Positions 23,100 to 27,363 of a stretch of 27,363 nucleotides of DNA are shown here, one piece after another. A program made the translations under genes and the position numbers. The notes under the pieces are model-generated. The model was not told where the DNA came from. It searched no databases and was given only the letters and a program-made list of their open reading frames with translations. The stretch's first letter is position 1. Each line of letters starts with the position of its first letter. The stretch lies in the NCBI GenBank assembly GCA_964423575.1, contig CAYRFF010000042.1, positions 1 through 27,363 on the forward strand, read 5' to 3'. This DNA is from CAYRFF01 sp964423575 (GTDB lineage: Bacteria > Bacteroidota > Bacteroidia > Chitinophagales > Saprospiraceae).

Positions 23100-24326
23100 C
23101 TACTGCTCCTTGGCTGTTGACAACAGTTTCGGCATTCTGTAATGAATCACCACTGCTGAAGATACAGTCATTAATCCAACTAATACCATCGCAGCTTCTA
23201 CTCCGAACAAGTCTGCAGTAATCCCGGAAATAATTGCCCCAATTGCATAACCAAAATCCCGCCACATCCGGAATGTCCCGAGGCTTTCCGCACGTTGCAT
23301 TGGAGTAGTCACATCTGCAATAGTCGTCATGAATGTAGGGTATACTAAGGCTGTGCCCAGACCGAGCAAAACAGCCAATACTATATGAGTCACATAGTGT
23401 TGTGCAAAGGGCATATAAACAATTACAAGCCCCTGAACAAGCATTCCCCAAAACAACATTTTCTTCTTATCGTAATGGTCCCCCATCCTTCCGGTAAAAA
23501 TCTGTCCTATGCCCCACATCATAGGATAAATTCCAACAATTGCACCTATTCCCTCGGTACTATAATTCATAGATGCTAAAAGGATTGGCAGCAAGCCCCA
23601 TATCATTCCATCATTGAGATTATTAACCAAGCCTCCCTGTGTTACAGAGCTCAGTGTTTTATTTTTGAAAGTCATCTCCCAAAACACACTTCCCATTTCC
23701 ACTTTGTGGCTTTTGACTTTTTCCTGTTCGACAAGTTCCAGGGTATCTTTGATCCAGAAAAAACTGATGGTAAGGGCGGTTATTGAAATAGCAATTCCAA
23801 GATAAAAAGGATAAGGACTTACGCCATACACGCTCGCAATATAACCACTGACAACGGCCATCGCTCCAACTGAGAAATATCCTGCAAATTCATTTAGCCC
23901 GGTTGCAAGTCCTCTGTTGTTTTCACCTACAAGATCAATGGTCATTACTATGGTACTGCTCCAGGCAAAGCCTTGATTGAACCCAAGTAAAATATTGGCA
24001 AATACTACCCAGCCCCAGGAAGGAGCATAAATGAGAATCAGTGGTACAGGGAGGGCCAAAAGCCATCCAAAAACGAGTAGTTTCTTACGCCCATATATGT
24101 TAGCAAAACGACCGGTATAGAAATTTGCTATTGCTTTAGCTATACCAAAAGCTATAATAAAAGATAGAATAGCTGATTTGGATGATATTCCAAAACCTTG
24201 TTCGGCATACTCCGGGAAAATCGAACGTTCTAGCCCAACCATACTCCCTGTAAAAGCACTTATCATTAAGAAGAGCACATACTGCTTCCAGTTTTTTCTT
24301 ATACCAAACTGTGTCTTTTCCGTCAT
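23100..24326 (-). CDS. MFS transporter, paralog 1
   Basis: A 408-residue major facilitator with 12 predicted helices. The family's loop motif appears as FANIYGRKKLLVFGW (about 74-88) and the repeat-half counterpart as GRMGDHYDKKKMLFWG (about 280-295). The N-terminal half has GLERSIFPEYAEQGFGIS, and ends of the halves are joined by a long cytoplasmic loop (about 195-225). Substrate unknown. It closely matches the gene at 25108 along its whole length, clearly more than two thirds identical by eye, with the differences spread evenly except in the central loop. It starts 41 bp after the NADAR gene's stop and is probably co-transcribed with it. It lies next to the sulfur locus but has no GTAAC-type operator. 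Confidence 0.9.
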   Translation of the reverse strand: MTEKTQFGIRKNWKQYVLFLMISAFTGSMVGLERSIFPEYAEQGFGISSKSAILSFIIAFGIAKAIANFYTGRFANIYGRKKLLVFGWLLALPVPLILIYAPSWGWVVFANILLGFNQGFAWSSTIVMTIDLVGENNRGLATGLNEFAGYFSVGAMAVVSGYIASVYGVSPYPFYLGIAISITALTISFFWIKDTLELVEQEKVKSHKVEMGSVFWEMTFKNKTLSSVTQGGLVNNLNDGMIWGLLPILLASMNYSTEGIGAIVGIYPMMWGIGQIFTGRMGDHYDKKKMLFWGMLVQGLVIVYMPFAQHYVTHIVLAVLLGLGTALVYPTFMTTIADVTTPMQRAESLGTFRMWRDFGYAIGAIISGITADLFGVEAAMVLVGLMTVSSAVVIHYRMPKLLSTAKEQ

Positions 24327-24367
24327 TTTTTCAGACTCTGTTTTACAAACTTTTAGATATTAGTCAA

Positions 24368-24973
24368 TTATACCGGCTTGCGGAATTTATTGAGGTGATC
24401 GCGCAACTCCATCAATGCAAAGCCCAGAAGGTTCCTACCCGGCCAAAGTTGAGGTGTATAGGCGCGCGTATCTGATTCTTCCACGCCATTTCCCCATAGC
24501 AAATTCTCCGGATGAGCATAGACGATTACACTGTCTTCACTCTCAATCAGAAGTTTCTTGAGTTCTATATTGTTCCAGAATTTATGATAATTCCCGACGA
24601 GCATAATTGCATATCGCACTTCATCCCAGACATTTGCATCGAAGTTTTTCACGGAATCAGCCAGTTTTTCCATTTCTTCAGGATTCTGAGAATTAATGAT
24701 ATTTGTTCTGGTTTCTTCATCTCCGAAAGCCTTGGCTTTTTCAGCTAGAAAGTATTGTCTGACAGTACGGTATTCTGTTTCGCCCACTTTAAATGGCGCT
24801 TCATACCACATACTGAAAGCAGACTCGTTGATAAGCCCTTGCTCGGGTTCATGGAAGAAGATGTAATCAGCATAAAGTAATTCATCAGAATGAATAAGAT
24901 TCTGAACAGAGTAGGTCGGGAATTTAATTTGTCTCCACTGACCACCGGTTTTGGATGTTGTACTTTCTATCAT
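24368..24973 (-). CDS. NADAR-family (YbiA-like) protein, divergent active site
   Basis: A 201-residue protein of the NADAR family; E. coli YbiA is an N-glycosidase acting on riboflavin intermediates, and others process NAD-derived or ADP-ribosyl compounds. The ATG at 24973 is preferred; the longer frame begins with TTG. Family blocks are SMWYEAPFKVGETEYRTVRQ (55-74, then YFLAEKAKAFGD), WDEVRYAIM (116-124), PENLLWGNG (155-163) and GRNLLGFALMELRDHL (179-194). Position 72 is Arg where YbiA has the Glu of TSEHY, and N157 stands where YbiA has Asp (NDAYWG), so key acidic residues look replaced. The N-terminal ~50 residues are an added segment. It sits between two MFS paralogs, upstream of the first in one operon. 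Confidence 0.85.
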   Translation of the reverse strand: MIESTTSKTGGQWRQIKFPTYSVQNLIHSDELLYADYIFFHEPEQGLINESAFSMWYEAPFKVGETEYRTVRQYFLAEKAKAFGDEETRTNIINSQNPEEMEKLADSVKNFDANVWDEVRYAIMLVGNYHKFWNNIELKKLLIESEDSVIVYAHPENLLWGNGVEESDTRAYTPQLWPGRNLLGFALMELRDHLNKFRKPV

Positions 24974-25013
24974 TTGGTGCAAAGATGCTCTCTTTTTTTA
25001 ACAATATTCACTT

Positions 25014-25048
25014 AATGAAATAGATAAAGAGCTGATACTGTTTAAAAT
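25014..25048 (-). repeat. 35-bp element upstream of the NADAR gene, shared with the second MFS gene
   Basis: It matches 26392-26426 at 34 of 35 bases (starts aatgaaatagataaag, ends tgtttaaaat). It begins 41 bp upstream of the NADAR start. Both copies sit in the upstream leader of a minus-strand gene, so a duplicated promoter or regulatory site is likely; no TAnnTTTG is visible in it. Confidence 0.75.
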
Positions 25049-25107
25049 AGATGGCAAAGAGAGTAATTTATTCATAAAATACTCATTAACAAGAAGTTAA
25101 TCCTCCA

Positions 25108-26340
25108 TTATCTGACTTCGTTTCTCATCACTGACAATTGCTCCGGCATTCTGAACTGAATAATCATTGATGACACAATCGTAATAACCCCTATCAAGAC
25201 GATCGCATATTCCACCCCAAACAAATCAGCAGTAATTCCGGAAATTATCGCACCAAAGGCATAGCCCAAATCACGCCACAAACGGAACGTACCTATACTC
25301 TCGGCGCGTTGTATGGGAGTTGTCGCATCTGCAATGGTTGTAAGAAAGGTGGGATACACCAAAGCCGTTCCCAGCCCAAGAAGACCGGATAGTATTATCA
25401 ATACGGTAAAATCCTGCATAAAGGGTAGAATAAGGATGACCAGCCCCTGAAGAAACATTCCCCAAAACAGCATTTTCTTTTTATTAAAGTGGTCTGCCAT
25501 TTTGCCCGTAAACAACTGGCCGATTCCCCATACTACAGGATAAACACCCACTATAGTTCCTATATTTTCAGAATCAAAACTGAAGGAAGCCAAAAGGATG
25601 GGCAATAATCCCCATATCATCCCGTCATTCAGGTTATTAACCATACCTGCCTGCGTTACAGAACTCAGGGTTTTATCTTTAACAGTCGTTGCGTAAAAGA
25701 CATTCTCCAGCTCTTCAGTAAGGTTGGCTACATTTTCCTTTTCAACAAATTTTCTTGTGTCTTTTATACAGAATATACTTATTATCAGTCCGGTAACGGC
25801 GATAAAAATTCCAAGGTAAAATGGATATGGACTTACTCCATATTTATTGGCAATATAGCCGGTAAGAAAGGCGAGCACACCCACAGCAAAGTACCCGGAA
25901 AACTCGTTGAGTCCCATAGCGAAACCCCTGTTCTTTTCCCCTACGAGGTCAATTTTCATTACGACAGTACTACTCCATGCAAGTCCCTGATTAAACCCCA
26001 GTAAAATATTGGCAAACACCACCCAGCTCCATGAAGGAGCATAAATAAGCATAATCGGAACCGGAAGTGCCAGAAGCCAGCCAAAAATGAGTAAGTTTTT
26101 ACGCCCGTATTTATTGGCAAATCTCCCTGTATAGTAATTTGCGAAAGCTTTAGCAATACCAAAGGCAATAATAAAAGACAGGATTGCAGACTTGGATGAG
26201 ATTCCAAATCCCTGTTCAGCATACTCCGGAAAAATAGTCCGCTCCAGCCCGACCATACTTCCTACAAAGGCGTTCACCACAAGTAAAAGCCCAAATTGCT
26301 TCCAATTTTCCCTAAGGCCTAGTTGTGCTTTATCTGACAT
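25108..26340 (-). CDS. MFS transporter, paralog 2
   Basis: A 410-residue, 12-helix major facilitator and close paralog of the protein at 23100 (shared blocks: GLERTIFPEYAEQGFGIS, GKMADHFNKKKMLFWG, GTALVYPTFLTTIADATTP). The start MSDKAQLGLRENWKQFG aligns with MTEKTQFGIRKNWKQYV of the other. Divergence is strongest in the central cytoplasmic loop (about 195-225), which hints at different partners or turnover. It ends 134 bp before the NADAR start. Substrate unknown. Confidence 0.9.
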   Translation of the reverse strand: MSDKAQLGLRENWKQFGLLLVVNAFVGSMVGLERTIFPEYAEQGFGISSKSAILSFIIAFGIAKAFANYYTGRFANKYGRKNLLIFGWLLALPVPIMLIYAPSWSWVVFANILLGFNQGLAWSSTVVMKIDLVGEKNRGFAMGLNEFSGYFAVGVLAFLTGYIANKYGVSPYPFYLGIFIAVTGLIISIFCIKDTRKFVEKENVANLTEELENVFYATTVKDKTLSSVTQAGMVNNLNDGMIWGLLPILLASFSFDSENIGTIVGVYPVVWGIGQLFTGKMADHFNKKKMLFWGMFLQGLVILILPFMQDFTVLIILSGLLGLGTALVYPTFLTTIADATTPIQRAESIGTFRLWRDLGYAFGAIISGITADLFGVEYAIVLIGVITIVSSMIIQFRMPEQLSVMRNEVR

Positions 26341-26391
26341 TTTAAAATTGATTATAAATAAAAAGAAGCTCCATATTGCGCTTCATTGCAG

Positions 26392-26426
26392 AATGAAATA
26401 GATAAAGGGCTGATACTGTTTAAAAT
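26392..26426 (-). repeat. 35-bp element upstream of the second MFS gene
   Basis: It is the partner of 25014-25048 (34 of 35 identical), starting 52 bp upstream of the MFS ATG at 26340. Outside these 35 bases the two leaders differ. Confidence 0.75.
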
Positions 26427-26593
26427 GAGGGGCGATGAGCGGCAATTCGAGTGCGCTCGCCCCTTCGAGTGCTCTTCGTTTCACTCAGGCTACCTCAAGG
26501 ATCTGCTCTCGCTACCTCAATGACCGCCGTTGCGACCCTACACTCCCCCAAATTTCGCAGATAGGCACAAATTTTGTCAATTTCAGAATATCA

Positions 26594-26633
26594 CTATCAT
26601 AGGAGCGCCGGTAGGCGTAATTCATGGGTAGAA
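26594..26633 (+). repeat. 40-bp dispersed repeat (GAGCGCCG type), copy B
   Basis: It matches 8204-8243 at 30 of 40 positions, same orientation, no gaps. It lies in gene-free sequence. The ATCACA/TGTGAT pairing of copy A is lost. Confidence 0.5.
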
Positions 26634-27363
26634 TATGTAAAATAAAATTAGTGGAGTCCTCCAAGATAAATGACATATCTCAATAATCGATAGTAGTTTA
26701 TCATTCATCTGTTATCACAATCTCAGTAATGAATTAAACACATTTCTTTCTCCTTCAAAAGGGATTGCTAAGCTCGTAAGAGATTGGTGAGCCCGACACT
26801 TATCATCAGATTATTTTCTGTGGTTTCCTCCCATCCTTTTGTTTATCTATATCATTTTTTCTTGATAAAAAATGACGAAAAAATCAAGAAGGCTTCTAAG
26901 GTGATTCTCGGCAAGCCGAGACCGTTGATTCATTGATTATGCTTTCCTCTCTGCTGTAAAAACACCCGTGATACTTCGCGAGCCAATATATAGTTCTCGT
27001 TAATATTTACCATCAATTCACAACATATCACTGGAGAAGCCTTCGATTAAGAACTTCTTGTAACCCATCATTTAAAACTGAATTTCACCCGGTTAAAAGA
27101 ATCACGATATAAAGCTCCTTACGCTTTCGGAAAAGGGTGGTCTACCATGGCGGACGATAGTTGTGGGATTCTTATTCTGTATCATCTAAAGTCGTTAAAA
27201 ATGAGGCTGGAATTAACCCTATTTCCATCATTCTTTATTACGAACGTTATCCTTTATCAAAGTTTATTTATCTTTAATATCAGACATACTAAGTAAAAAC
27301 AACTATGCCTCTGTTAAAATAGCATAAACTTTCATTAAAAATGATAAGAATTGAAGAAATATC

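Larger units (their letters stand above)
26341..27363. other. About 1 kb without a convincing gene
   Basis: It contains the shared 35-bp element (26392-26426), a GAGTGC/CTACCTCAAGG-rich stretch (about 26445-26525) that resembles the direct-repeat region of the 440-bp array (cttcgagtactcg, cctcaaggg), copy B of the 40-bp dispersed repeat (26594-26633), an inverted repeat TTCTTGAT/ATCAAGAA (26859-26890) and a hairpin CTCGGC-AA-GCCGAG (26907-26920). An ATG at 27341 opens MIRIEEI and runs off the edge; it could be the start of a gene but cannot be judged. Confidence 0.55.

Noticed and set aside
26859..26920. Terminator hairpins for a gene in the right-hand gap
   Set aside because: There is no gene next to them on either strand and no U-tract after the GC-rich one.
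27341..27363. Start of a plus-strand gene at the right edge (MIRIEEI)
   Set aside because: Seven codons are too few, and no clear promoter precedes it.

Overview
The window looks like a piece of a Bacteroidota chromosome. Four proteins carry type IX secretion (T9SS) C-terminal sorting domains, two promoters fit the Bacteroidota TTTG-N20-TAnnTTTG pattern, Shine-Dalgarno sequences are mostly absent, and the gene families are typical of marine or environmental Cytophagia/Flavobacteriia-like lineages. The genus cannot be told from the sequence. A 100-base run of N (8549-8648) shows this is a scaffold with one gap.

Layout. (1) 1-3763, all minus strand: the 5' part of lptB, a lipoprotein with an SbsA-type Ig domain, and xerD. 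Behind xerD lies a perfect 440-bp tandem duplication, each unit beginning with a copy of the last 41 bp of xerD. (2) 4239-11202, plus strand: an island of secreted proteins. It holds a Cys-rich T9SS protein, a CHU_C-type (type B) T9SS protein, an M43 metalloprotease, a T9SS protein whose coding start is a 13-bp tandem repeat interrupted by the N gap, and an outer-membrane beta-barrel. (3) 11460-12694: an AAA/DUF4143 ATPase gene tightly bracketed by two copies of a ~30-bp palindrome; two more copies lie upstream in the secreted-protein island. (4) 12895-14400: an MscS-family channel, followed by a cloverleaf-like hairpin cluster. (5) 14622-22665, minus strand: a sulfide/persulfide oxidation locus. 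It contains a small lipoprotein, two small membrane proteins, a rhodanese, a persulfide dioxygenase-rhodanese fusion, a TauE/SafE exporter, a Crp/Fnr regulator, sulfide:quinone oxidoreductase, a YeiH-type exporter and a second, lipoprotein rhodanese. (6) 23100-26340, minus strand: two close MFS paralogs with a NADAR-family protein between them. (7) 26341-27363: about 1 kb without a convincing gene.

How the genes work together. In the sulfur locus SQR would oxidise sulfide at the membrane, rhodaneses would move sulfane sulfur, the dioxygenase would oxidise persulfide to sulfite, and TauE/YeiH would export the products. Three transcription units carry the same operator, GTAAC-N4-GTTAC. In each it is centred exactly 29.5 bp upstream of a (T/C)AACTTTG -7 element, which fits class-II activation by the Crp/Fnr protein encoded in the middle of the locus.

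The observations most worth following are this regulon, the 13-bp repeat (not divisible by three) that should switch a secreted protein on and off by frame, the palindrome-bracketed ATPase, the 440-bp array using the end of xerD, and the cloverleaf element after the MscS gene.
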